Shown here: in pieces, positions 37,209 through 50,286 of the stretch
Layout: each line of letters starts with the position of its first letter
How positions within the stretch are numbered: the stretch's first letter is position 1
Assembly (NCBI GenBank): GCA_902729315.2
Contig: LR746269.1
Coordinates: 3,730,001 to 3,794,000, forward strand
Length of the DNA stretch: 64,000 nucleotides
Origin: Spirodela intermedia
Lineage: Eukaryota > Streptophyta > Magnoliopsida > Alismatales > Araceae
Reading direction: 5' to 3'
The notes under the pieces: generated by a model
The model's database searches: none
Told to the model about the DNA's origin: nothing
What the model saw: only the letters and a program-made list of their open reading frames with translations
Made by a program: the position numbers and the translations under genes

Positions 37209-40200
37209 GTTTCTCGTGTCTCTAAGTTCTGATCTGATCGGAGAATGTTTTGGATGGTCTTTGAAAGATGTAAACTCTGAATTAGGAAGAATGACGAATA
37301 TGGAGAAGTGAAGAACAGGGAACTTGGAGACATTCACGGTCTCTTGTCGATGATTTCATTGCCTGCGAAACTGATACTGTGAAAATCGCTCGTAATTCAG
37401 GAAACAGGATTAGATGTGAAAAGGGTTTCAAGACGACGCGAGCTGAGCGCATCATCTACAGGCTATTTTAGAAAGCATAACCAAGACCCTATCCTGTTGT
37501 TGCAGCAAAAATCAACGTGGTCACCAGTGGAACTCCTAAAAATCAACTCATGAGCACCTGAATCAATTGTCCTTGAGAAGAATTTCTAAATAATTAGGAT
37601 AAAACCTGAACTTCGGTCTTTTAGTAGGAACTGTAACAGGAGAAGCGAGTTATTTTTTATCTGCATTGACAAGTTTAACCTCATTGGCAGGAGGATAAAA
37701 AACCTGAACTGTCAAATAATTTTCATTCCAGTTAAGTCTACTACCCATTTCTTAAGGAGAAGAAACCTGGATAAATTTCAAAGAATATTGGTAATTGACC
37801 AATATATTGGTTCCAATGATTTTACAATAATGTAGAATGAAAACTTGTCTCTGTTATTTTGATTATTAGTTTCCAAGTAGTACTATCGACGAAAAGAAAT
37901 TCATTAATTTAACACCACCTGCCTCTGCTTTGTCTGTTCTCCTTCAGAAAAGAAAACTAATTTTACAACCTTCAAAGTTTCCCCAGTTTCAACTCAATCT
38001 CCTCAAAATCGGTAGGAAAGTGTCCTGTGTAGGGAATTGTCCTCCTACTTCCACAGTAGCTCTCCAAGAACTTTAAGCGCAGGCTAGCTTAGCTAAAGAT
38101 CCTACTTAGAGCTAGGCGAATTCTTTTCGTTGGTGCTCTTCTTCTCTTCTCCCCTTCTTCTGGCTCTCACCCTCGTACTTCCTTCCCCCAAGTTGGTCTT
38201 AGCCATGCGGCAAGGTCCTGCTATTGAGGCTAAGTCAACGGTGGTCATTTTAGAGCAAAGTAGAGGTTCCGAAGGAATTCAAAAGTGGCTGAAAAGCCAA
38301 TTATGAGTAGGCTTGAGATGAAGATGATGAGTCTGGAGATTCATCACGTTCTTTGTCAGAAAGATGTTCGGTAATGGCAATATTGATCCTACTGCTTTAA
38401 TCTAACTGAATATAAACTTAGTATCCCCCTCCCTCCAAAAGTCGTGACCGTGCTTATTTTTTTGTTGACCAAGACCAAACTCCAAGGCCCCGAGGGAATT
38501 GGCCTTCCTTTCAAGTAAGGGCGGATTCCGGAACTTAGTACTGCTTTGATTCCATGGTCCTGTCCAAATCATTTGGAAACTTTGATGTTTCCCCGTTGAG
38601 TCTATGGTTGCTAATCTAATACACAGATATTGGAATTCAGAAAACACTCATTTTCTTGGGCCCTAGAAAAGACCATTTTGTCCATCAGAAATTCCTTAGA
38701 TGTGTATCATTTGCTTATCTTGTATCAATGAAATCTATCTACTTCTTCGACTATGCAGCAAGAATTATCTTCCTTGCATAATTTTTTTTTGCATGTTTAT
38801 ATACCTACTATATTTTCTTGACATTATTTACTTATACTGTTGGGAATTATGTTGGAGATAATGAAGAAAAAAAATATGCGTGCCAAGAAATGAAACTGCC
38901 ATAGAAGCACTGGAAAATAACGATCTGGTAGGGTCATGCCAAATTTATGTGCCTTAGAAACTTCAAGAAAAATATCAAGGGCTGAAAGTCTGCAGAGGTA
39001 GCTACGAATTACGAAACACCCCAAGTAGAAGTTTCTGTTACTCGAGCACAGAAGTAATTTATGATTTCCCATAGACTAAGGATATTATTTCAGGTTACTC
39101 TTGTTGACTAAAAATGTTGAGATATTTCATCCACGTTCATCTTGTTATTCTTTATGCCGAGTAGCAATTGTTACTTCTTTTAGGACACTGAATATTTTCA
39201 TACTCGAGAATTATGACGGAATTATCATTCCAGCAGTTAATATATTTTGAAGTTTCCGGTGAATATTATCATCACAGCCATTCCTCAACATATGGAAATT
39301 AGGATCAGATACGCTAACAGCCATTCCTCTGATCAAATGTTATACAAAGTACGAAAAATAAAAAAAACTAATACGGAAAATTTATCAAATTTCCGCTATC
39401 TCAGGCTTACATTGGAGAACAATAAAACCCATCCATAAGAGTATTTTTAATATCGAAATCCCAGTATTTATTGATATTTCCATCTCCAGTGCACGTTTAA
39501 ATTGATAGTTATGACCCCTGTATCTACGAATACATTCTATAATAAGTTTTTTAGACGTTTGATTTCTTCAAAATTTCATTTTGCCGTAGTACATCCTCCG
39601 GAATTTATTAAGAGGCCTCATATTAGTAGTTGCTGCTCATACAGGTGCAACTAGGTTCCCACTCTTTCACATTTGATTATGTATATGGAAGTACTGGTTC
39701 GCCATCATCTGCTATGTTTGAAGAATGTGTGGCTCCTCTCGTTGATGGACTGTTCCAAGGTTACAATGCTACTGTTCTTGCATATGGTCAGGTATAGAAT
39801 ATTTTTCTACGGTGTATTTTTTTATGGAAAAACCTTTTAAGTTTAGAAAATGATGCACTTGGAACGGAAATGATAAAATCAATTTTCTCATTGATGTCCT
39901 TTGTAACCGGTTGCAGACAGGTTCCGGGAAAACTTACACAATGGGTACTGGATTCAGAGAAGGATATCAATCTGGAATCATCCCTCAAGTCATGAATATA
40001 TTGTTTGACAAAATTGAAAATAGGAGGCATCAAACTGAATTCCAGATACGTGTTTCATTCATTGAGGTATGGACATTTGACCATTTTTTTCCGCTTTTGT
40101 GGTTCTCTCGATTCGTTTTTTCCTCAATAATATATATAAATGTATGTGTATTCCATTTTTCTGGATATTTACCTGTTTTAACTTTTATCATGAATTTCAG

Positions 40201-43200
40201 TTTAACATATTTATATGCTTTTGAATTTTTTATTATTATCATTTCGATTAGATTATTTTTTTTGAGAAATTCTCACGGTCAGCATTCTGCTGTCTACAAA
40301 TCAATAAGTTCCGATGCCTTACCTTCAAATGTATGTTCAACTTATCCTTTTGTGACCTGTGGAAACCATTATCATTGGGGGGGGGGGGCAAAAATAGCAT
40401 ATATGAAAAAAATGTGATAAGCGCAAAGTATGTTTATGGGGTTGAGAATACTAGCTTTCCTTTATCAGTGGTCACTACGACAAAAAAATCTCAGTCTTAT
40501 TAACGTTAATTATTCATTAAGACAATCAGCTAATTTAGATTGAGAGTCTTCTACTTTTTCTTACTCTGGACAACGGTACTTTCTCTTATAAATTCCTGAT
40601 TTTGAAGATTCTAAAAGAAGAAGTGAGGGATTTGCTAGATCAATCATCTGTTGGAAAAGCCGATGCCTTCAATATTCCTGCTGGGAAGACTATCCCTGGT
40701 AAACCACCTGTGCAAATCCGGGAGACATCTAATGGAGTTATTACACTTGCTGGGTCTACTGAAGTTGATGTTCGAACACAGAATGAAATGGCCTCATGCC
40801 TTGAACAAGGATCATTGAATCGCGCAACTGGAAGCACAAATATGAATAATCAGTCAAGGTTAGTGCTAATCATTTTGTGTCTTATAAAAAATATCTGTCA
40901 ATATTCATCTTTCATTGCCATCGCACTAATATCGTGTCACTTCAAAGGCAGGATGATTATATGGTTAATAATTAAAAAAAATGTTGACGTGTAGAATTTG
41001 GTCGGCATCAATAATCTTACTTGCTGCAGCTGCTTTTCATACTTAAAACACAATCTTTGAGTAAATCTCTTCTGTGGCTTTTTCTTTCTTTTCACCATTT
41101 CACCAGATTTTTTTAATTTGTGGCAGCGACAGGAGTTGGTAGTTCTATTTTATTGCCAATTTTTCCGCAGCGTATTTGGTGGTAAACTATCTTATGTCAT
41201 CAGCTGGTTCTTCCAATAAAGTTTTAACAAGTGTTTTGTGTGTTTTCTATGCTTCAAAATCTCCTCTTGCAATCTAGTTAAATCCGTCTTTGATTTCTTG
41301 GTTCAACTGAGTCATGGTAAAAGTATGTCTCTAATTCTGTGGTGCGGTCTCCATAGTTTGCCTATTTGAATATATAGTTGCTAGAAAAATGACAGTCATA
41401 AATGTGAGTCAGAATAACTAGTTCTATCACTCCCAAGAAAGTGCATCATATAATTTAATAGTTTCTCAATGTTCAATTGAGTATTACTTTTATTCATTTT
41501 ATGTTGACTCGCTTGTTTCCTAGTTATTTTGTTCAAAATGACAACTTTGTTACTTTACACTAGGCTTGTCCATCAAAGAAGTAGCTCCTTTTATTCACGA
41601 GGAATAAAATTTTATGTTGTTAATCCCATTTTAAAAAAAAAAATACTAAAAGCAAATTTTGAATTTCTGATTGTAACTCTTTTCGGTTTATTTTATGGGA
41701 AAACTCGTTTACTTGCCTCTCAATTGCGCCATATTACTGATCCAGTGCCACCCATTGGTTGAAGTTTTTGAACTTTATCATTATTTCAAGAGAGTGAGAA
41801 AAATTTTAGGATCAGTTTATCATCTGTTTTAATACACATATCTTTAAATTACTATGCTCAGCATATTTTGTTTATTTTTTCCGATAAAAGATGTTCTAAC
41901 ATTAACAGATGAATAATTTTTATTTTGAAGATATTTAAAGGTCTCTGAAAATACTAAAGCTACATACCTGACGTTACGCATTCTTCGTATTTTTTCCTTA
42001 AACTACAATGTTGAAGATGTTTGGTGTAGTTGTCCCAAAATATGTGCTAGGATAGCTGTTGTTTAAGTTTTACTGCGACAACATTTTAAGGTTTCTCAGA
42101 TTTCTAAATGTACAGAGAATTTCTAAATCCTTCATATTCTTTGATTCCCTTCTGGTACAGTCGTTCCCATGCCATCTTCACAATCACCTTGGAACAAATT
42201 CGCAAGCTTGCTCCAGTTTTTAATGCAGATGGGGAAACAATTGATGAAATGAATGAAGATTACTTATGTGCTAAGCTCCATCTAGTAGACCTTGCTGGAT
42301 CAGAAAGAGCTAAGCGTACAGGTTCAGATGGCCTTCGTTTCAAGGAAGGTATGACCGAAAGATTGCAAATTAAAAAACATAGGAATTCAACTTAAATTCT
42401 CGTCCATCATCTTCTGTTATTTAGGGGTTCACATTAATAAAGGCCTTCTTGCCCTTGGGAATGTCATAAGTGCTCTGGGGGATGAGAAGAAAAGGAAAGA
42501 AGGCATTCATGTTCCGTACCGTGACAGCAAGCTTACTAGGCTATTGCAGGTTTGAAATTTATCTCATGTACTACGGGTTCTACATATTTTGTTCTAGAAT
42601 TTATGAAAAAGTTGATGTAATTTTTCTAAAAGAAAGGATCTAAATGAGAAAATCATTTCTGTCATAAATATTATATTTTTTAAATCAAGAGAATTATGAT
42701 ATTCTTTCACGGAACAGAATAATTCTATCCATTCACGAAGCCCTTTAAACGTCTACACGATCCTCTAAGGATGGTACACCTTAATTTACAATTTTGACAA
42801 CGACTGGAAAAAAATTCAATTGCATTATCATATTCTTATATTTTAAATATAAACGCTTTTTAATCTTTATTGCAAGCGACGTTTTATTTCTTATTTTCCT
42901 TGTATTTTCAAGGGGCAAAATTATCAATATCATCAAAATAATTTACGCATCATTAGGCCTAATCTACTGCTTATAAATATCTGTCATTGCATGCTACTTG
43001 TACATTTTTGAGGAACTATTATAATTAACTAAGTTGATCCGCACTTACATTACACAATTTTTTGAAATTTGACAATTACCATTTGGCCTAATTATTCATT
43101 ATAATTTTTTCTCAAGAAATTTCGTTGATTTTCAATTTCTTATCGTTACATTTATTTTCTGTCTGCGATAAATCTAATGTCATTCGCTTTATCTTTGACC

Positions 43201-46200
43201 GTTTGTGCCAGGATTCACTTGGTGGAAACAGTAGAACAGTTATGATAGGTAACGTATTCTCTTTCTTTGGGAAGAATACAATAGCTTCTGCGAAATTCTC
43301 TGTTCATTGAGTTTCAGACTTCTTTTTCTGCTTTCTTTAAATCTGCTCGTGCACGATTTTTTTGCTATCCTGTAAATGTGAACTATGGGAACAAATAACA
43401 TCTTTGATAGATGAAATACATTGGTAGATGTCATGAGTAGATCTGGATCGCAGACTACCATTTCGGACGTGATGGATTATTTTTGTGGAACTCAATTAAG
43501 CGTTGATATTACATCAAAATGATGTATCTTTGGCTTTTATTTTCTTTCAGCTTGCATCAGTCCAGCAGACATTAATGAAGAGGAAACTCTTAATACATTG
43601 AAGTATGCTAATCGTGCTCGCAACATTCAGAATAAACCTATGGTGGGTACCTCTGAATGCTGTGTAGAAAGTAATAGTCTTTGAATTGTTTGATTATTTT
43701 ACTTTGTTTATGAATTTTTGTTTTACAAAATCATCGTAGCGATCATCATCCCCACTATCATCACAACTTCTAACAATCTGGGATCAACTAGGATATGATG
43801 TTTTGAGTAAGTAATAGCTGCAATTTGCTTAACACTGTGAGGGCCTTCCTTGAAGAAGAATTCCCAACTTGTAGCAATATTCCAAGTTTTCAAGTTGAGG
43901 GAGAGTGCATTAAAATTTGGGAAACATGAAGAGAATAAGTTATAACTAATGTTGAAGAATGACTGTAAAACTGTAAACTGAGGTAAATGAAGTATTTATA
44001 ATATTAAACATGGATAAAAACCAAAAAAACAACATTACTGATCGAAATAAGTTTTATGAATTCTAAAAATTAGAGTCAGTGAGCTGTTAGGTCTACTTTT
44101 ATTAGAGTTTTGTAAATTTTTTATAATAAAATTTTGGCCCCATTTATGTAAAGATTTCTATTTACCATTTTCCTTTATTATTTTGCTGATCATAATTTCA
44201 GTAAATATGAATTATAATTTTTTAAAATTACAGGTTAACAGAGATCCATTATCTAGTGAGATGCAAAGGATGCGCCAACAGCTCGAATATTTGCAGGCAG
44301 AGTTGATTTGTGCTCGTGGGATGGGCTCTTCACGTGATGAGATCCAGGTAATCCCAATATGTATTATTTAGGGACGTTTATGTCATTTTTTGAGGAATTT
44401 TCTTGTATTAATACACCTATGACTAGTCATCATATCTCTGTTTTTTTGTTTTCTTTAAAGTAGTTTGCTATGATTTTTTGTTTCCAGGCTCTCAAGGAAA
44501 AAATATTATGTCTTGAAGTGACAAACGAACATCTTTCTACTGAACTGCAACTGTATCGCAGAAGATGTGCTCTTCTAGAGAAATCTGGAAGAGCTACTCT
44601 CGTATGTAACTATTTTTCATTCTTACTTTGTGACTGTGTTCTATCTATCTTTATTTCCTTATAAAGTTGAATTAAAAAAAATAGCTTCTCATTGATCCAA
44701 AGAATGTAGATTGCCCATTTTTCCATTGGAATATCGATGAAACATTTAATGAACCATAAATTAGGAGTACTATGCAACCTTTTTTAATTATAGCTGCACT
44801 CATAGTCAATGACTTATCATTCTATTATAGCGCCAGTTCTAGTTTTCAGCATGTGATGGATTATATTGAATCATTTGGTGCATTCAGTTTTTCGTTTATT
44901 TTAACGGTAAACAATAAGTTGATATTATACAATATAGAATATTATTAATGAGATCCTTTGTGCCATAATATTCTGGGACTTTATTCTGCAATTAAATGGT
45001 TCTTGTTTATTCAGGAAGATGGGACCTGTGTTGAGAAAGCAGAAGGGACTAAAAGAAGCTTACGTAACATTGATTCATTTGATTATCATGTGGATGCAAT
45101 CACCAAAGGTATCTCCTTGACACTCTACTCGTCAACAGAATTTTGTATCATATAATAAAGCTTGTCACAAGGCATGTGATCTAGGACATGTTTTTCATAT
45201 GAATGTTTTCTATTTCAGTAGGCAACAGTGAGAAGGAAATTCCTGAAGTAGTAGAAAAAGAGTGGGAGCATACACTTCTCCAAGACACGATGGGAAAGGA
45301 ACTAAACGAATTAAATAGACTCCTAGAGCAAAAGGAGGTACAGCTTAAAAACTTCATGCGATCATTTTTTATGATATATTTTAAAACCAGATTTACCTAG
45401 AAAAGGAGTCCGTGGAGAGATATATGTTTCTATGGCTCGTGGAGAGAATGGGTCGTTATTCAGCATGATAAATGCTGTCCAAAATGGTTTATTATTATGT
45501 TAGCTCTGAATTATATCTTCATGACATGAACTGGTGCCTCTGTTGATTCTTTTGAAAAATTTCCTAATAAACGAAGGAATCCAGTGGTGTTTCCAATCCA
45601 TGCCAAAGAAATGGTCTACGAAAGTCATCCTTACCATTGCCAAACTCAAGATTTAATGTGCATATTATTTTATTCGTATGGATCACCGTCTTTTTGAGAG
45701 AAAAAAATAAATAAGTATTTTATTCATCATGGTCTAGGTACTTTTGTCGAATATCTATTTTAGAAAATTCCGATATCTTGTGAAAAATGGATCGATTTTA
45801 AGTCTCACTCATAAGTATGGTTTACAAAAGAATGTGAAGATCAATTACGTACTAAAACTAATAGTAAAAGCATGGAAGCTTGCATTATATCAAAGTTAAC
45901 ATAGAGTAAATATTATCTTATGATAAAGTTCAATGAAAGTGAAATCATTGTGTGCAGAAGATGACAATGACTAATCCTCGCAATTTTATTTAGTTTTCTA
46001 TGAATTTGTGCCTAATGAAATTTTCTCATCACAGCTTACTTAAATGGTCTGATTTTCGTTTATTTGACTAGAAGTATTATCATAAGATACTATGACGAAG
46101 TGATTTTGTGAATTTTGGAAATTTTTAACCTTAAAAACATTGAATATTATGAATTTACGGAACGAAAGCCAAACATACCTCCTTTTCTTCTTTTTTATTC

Positions 46201-49200
46201 TCAACCTCTCATCAGCTGCATTGTGGCCCCAAGTATGCATCATGATGTGGATAAAGTCTTAAACACCAGATGGAGGATTCCTAGATAGAATGCTGAATCT
46301 CCTACTTTCATTCCTTTATGTAGCAAGAGATTAAATCATTTGAAGGGGTCAGCACGTTTGCTCTAAAGCAGCATTTTGGAAAGAAGCTTTTGGAGCTTGA
46401 GGAAGAGAAAAAGATTCTTCAGGTTTTCTTTCATTTAGTGTTATCCTCGTATGTATTACTTTATTGTCATTATCTCATTCCTTGTATTATGTAAAACTCT
46501 CAGAAAGAGAGAGATAGGTTATCTGCTGAAGTTGAGAACCTTGCTACTATGTCTGGAGCGCAAGCACAGAGAGACATCCACTCGCAGAAACTGAAATATC
46601 TGGAAGCACAGGTTGAAATCTGGAGTTCAAAATCTTCTGAGTTTTATGCATGCATATTTCAAAACTGGATGACAACTCCTTATTTCTTTCACCAGATTTT
46701 GGATCTTAAAAGGAAACAAGAAAGCCAGGTTCAGCTTTTGAAGCAAAAGCAGAAGAGTGATGATGCTGCAAGAAAGCTTCAGGAGGAAATTCTGTCTATA
46801 AAAGTGCAGAAGGTTGGTTTCCGCAATTCAACTGTTCCTCATTTGTTCATCTCTTCGTTAGTATTATCATTACCCATTTTCCCTGCTGTTCATGACACAG
46901 GTGCAATTACAACAGAAGATAAAACATGAAGCGGAGCAATTCAGGCTATGGAAGGCTTCTCAAGAAAAAGAAATCATGCAGGTAACTCTGTTCCGGGCAT
47001 TTAGCATGAGTGCATAACGAGGCACATCACATTAGATCTCTGTTTCTCAGTCAGAAAAAAATACAGTAGCCATATAACTACTCGTAGAAAGAATGTGGTT
47101 ATGCCAATCTATCAACTACTGTTCCCGATTGAATTACTTCCTGGTATAAGCACTGCATGAGGTCTCATCTAGTTCTAAATAATAGTGGATATCTTGAATA
47201 CGAAGTTGGCATACGTTTTGTCCAAGGCCCCGTAATTGTGACTTGATTATTTTCACGTTCACTTCTAGCTGTCCTGTGAAAGTTTATACCTCACCGAATT
47301 TGTTGCATTTATTGGAGACGTTGTGTCAGCCAAGAATGTACCATTTTTTTTCCACTCATTTTTACTATGCAATGAGTACAAAGCAGACCATGCTATCATG
47401 AAATTTAAATATATTCTAATAATATCCCCTGAAAATAATGTAGGCGTATAATTTTCTTGTATTATCCTTTTTCAAATACATAGAAATATTTACCTTGATT
47501 TTGAACTTACTTTTTTGAACAGTTACGAAAAGAGGGAAGGAGAAATGAGTATGAGCGTCATAAATTGCTAGCATTAAATCAGCGTCAACAACTGGTATTC
47601 TTCCTGCATTCAATTTAGCCTTCTCTACCTGTGGGTTGGTCTTTATTCTTTTGCGCATATACATTCGAATCGGATGTATCATAAATATGTTCTTCCAATT
47701 CGACTTTCCTTCTGATAGGAAATTCTGTGTCCCCTACTTCTGTACTTTCATCAATGTTAGAAAGTTTTTCTTTTTTTCTCCGTAAATGAGATACCAGTAG
47801 TTCTGTACTGTCCCGTAGTTTTTCTTTTTTTCTCCGTAAATCCTTTATGTATTATTGTTGAATTTCTCTGAATACCACTACTCATGCATTGTATGATATC
47901 ATTGGTTTCATAGTTGATTTTTTCTCCCAGTTGGAGTAAGGTTTAGAGTCTTTTCTCGGTTAGGTTCTTCAGAGGAAGACGGAAGAGGCTGCAATAGCTA
48001 CCAGGAGGTTGAAGGAGCTATTAGAAACTCGTAAGACCTCACGTGAAATTGCTGGTAAGTTTTTGTTTCATCATTGTTCTTACAAGGCGAAATATCGAGA
48101 TCTGAAATTTGTCTTATCCTCCTCAGGGATTCCAAATGGGCATTCTCACGGCAGTCAGGTAGCAAGCTCGTTTCTGGCTACATCTATGAATTAAGAGTAT
48201 CAACACCGCTTACTAAAACTCCGAAATAAACTTCTCAAGCTTTTTATCGAATAACAGGCCAACGAAAATTCCTTGCAACAGTGGGTAGATCACGACCTTG
48301 AGGTCGTGGTGAATGTTCATGAAGTTAGGAATGAATATGTGAAACAAAAGCTTGTGTAAGTGTATAGGTGGTTCCTCGTATTAGCAACTTCTGTCTTGTT
48401 TTAAATGCTCATCGTTCTTTTCCTTCCAGACAAGTTGGACTGGCCGAAGAACTAGCCTTACTTAAGGAAGGGATGGAAATGATTTCCAAGGGTCTTAGTC
48501 CTCCAAGGGGAAAGAACGGATACTCTAGGTAAAATTCAAAAATAGATATTCATTTAATCCTCCTCGAAAATTTTATAAGAATTTCATCAATCATTGCGAT
48601 ATGCCATCTTACTTTACAAACCTGCCCGTTGCCGTGTTATTAAAATTTGTATTGTCAGGGTATCCTCCATGTCACCGGATCCAAGACTGTCTAGAATAGC
48701 ATCGCTAGAGAACATGATGACCATTTCATCGAATACCCTTTTGGCAATGTCATCACAACTTTCTGAGGCGGAAGAACGCGAACGTGCTTTTGCTGGTCGT
48801 GGACGATGGAGCCAGTTGCGATCAATGGCTGATGCCAAGAACTTGCTTCAATACTTGTTTAAGATTGCCACAGAAGCAAGGTCAACTTTTGGGGCAAATA
48901 TTACTCCCTTTCTGTGTTATTTTCGGTTTTTGTGGTATCTGATTTCTTCATTGAACTTATAAATTCGAAAGATTAAAAAGCTTGATATTACCTTCATTTT
49001 CTTTCTTTCTTCCCTGATTTCCTATCCAACTGCTTATAAAAGGGCGATGCTGAAGAAAAATAAACGTTTGTTATGTGGTTCTCATTAGGATTCTGATATC
49101 GATTCAGAGCAACTAGTGTGTAACTGTTTATAAAACCTACACCTTGAATCATGTGTTACATACTATCAGTAAATGGAATGAAAGGACCAGTGCTCATACT

Positions 49201-50286
49201 TTTCTTCAGTAGAGAAGATCTGTAAGATTACATGAAGTCTTTTTTAGTTTACAGAGTTTTTGGTCCAGTTTCTAGTTGGAAATCAACGTAATGTACTTAT
49301 TTTCCTTTATCCACCTGTATTTCTATAGATGCCATCTGAAGGAGAAAGAAGCAGAGATCGAGGAGTACAAAGAGCAACTGAAAGAACTTGTTAGCCTTCT
49401 CCAACTTAGTGAAGCTCGAAGAAAAGAAATCCTGAAACAACAAAAATTGAGAGAGCAAACTGTTTCCGTTGCTCTGGGCACGCCAGCAGCTATGGTATGT
49501 AGTCTAACTGGTGCAGAGTGTCATATCTGCAGATATCTTCCATAACAGCGTGAAATCAGTGTTTTTTTTTTGTTGACCTCACTTTAAATCATCCTAACAG
49601 CAACATCTCACTTTGGAGCCGAGGACATAAAATTGGGGCATTCTTATACTAATCAAACCTTTGTATAATGCCTGAAATTTCTTGAAATGTACATGACATT
49701 CTTTGCATACAAAAAATGAGTTCGTCCGTTAGAAACAAAGTTTCCATTCAGGAGTGGTTCAAAAAATTGGCCTGATGGAAAACTTTCGTAAAATGTTCCT
49801 TGCAACAATGTTTGACCTCCACAGGGCAACTCGCAAAATGCACACAAACATGGAGTGGACGATACCAGTGCACCAATTTCTCCAGTGGCACTTCCGGCAC
49901 ATAAGCAACTTAAATACACCCCCGGAATCGTTAATGGCCCATGCAGAGAAGCCATGGGATCCACCAACACCCTTCAGAAGGTTTTTTTTTATCCCGGATC
50001 TCTCACCCACCGATCCTCCGGCTTCATTGATATCTCATGCTACAAGATTGCCTTCTGTGGACGCCAGATGCAGCCAGGTGGGCAGCTATCATTGGGAAAG
50101 AAGGTGGCGATGGTGGGGAGAGCTGGAAAACTCTGGAGATGGAGGAGAAGCCACCATCGGTGGCTGCTAGAGTTTAAGTGGAAGTGGCAAAAGCCCTGGA
50201 GGTTTTCTGAACTGATTAGGCACAGTGATCAGATGATCACCAGGGCAAGGCCCCATCCTTCACGTTGCCTCCCTCAGATGAGTTGA
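36995..50286 (+). CDS. KIN4A: Kinesin-4 motor, KIN-4A/FRA1 type (25 exons)
   Basis: A 1037-residue plus-end kinesin; in Arabidopsis FRA1 supports cortical microtubule-based cell-wall deposition. Exons: 36995-37117, 39645-39791, 39917-40066, 40608-40858, 42161-42348, 42425-42549, 43212-43248, 43551-43642, 44234-44347, 44488-44601, 45015-45108, 45219-45337, 46324-46422, 46504-46611, 46696-46812, 46901-46981, 47523-47594, 47964-48054, 48127-48158, 48258-48355, 48430-48528, 48659-48880, 49329-49494, 49825-49980, 50068-50286. All phases agree. The N-terminal motor ends near residue 371. P-loop [12 protein letters not shown] (89-100) spans the exon 2/3 junction; switch I NNQSSRSH (220-227); switch II DLAGSE (267-272). 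Long coiled coils follow (for example [20 protein letters not shown]), then a basic, Trp-rich tail ([11 protein letters not shown]...FKWKWQKPW) shared with FRA1. The length is within a few residues of FRA1. The last intron is in frame and open. Confidence 0.95.
37168..37206 (+). repeat. CT microsatellite in kinesin intron 1
   Basis: An uninterrupted TC run of about 39 bases starts 51 bases after the first kinesin splice donor (GTACAC). It may vary in length between individuals. Intron 1 is about 2.5 kb and otherwise shows no feature I can name. Confidence 0.9.
47758..47850 (+). repeat. Short direct repeat in a kinesin intron
   Basis: The 23-base pyrimidine-rich segment AGTTTTTC-(T-rich)-CTCCGTAAAT occurs twice, 54 bases apart, with partly similar flanks (CTTCTGTACT and TTCTGTACTG). 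It lies in the intron between exons 17 and 18 and shows no coding relevance. Confidence 0.6.

Noticed and set aside
40377-40389. G homopolymer in a kinesin intron
   Set aside because: A single run of about 12 G is a simple tract. One run alone cannot form an intramolecular quadruplex of the usual type, and it may also be a sequencing-sensitive spot.
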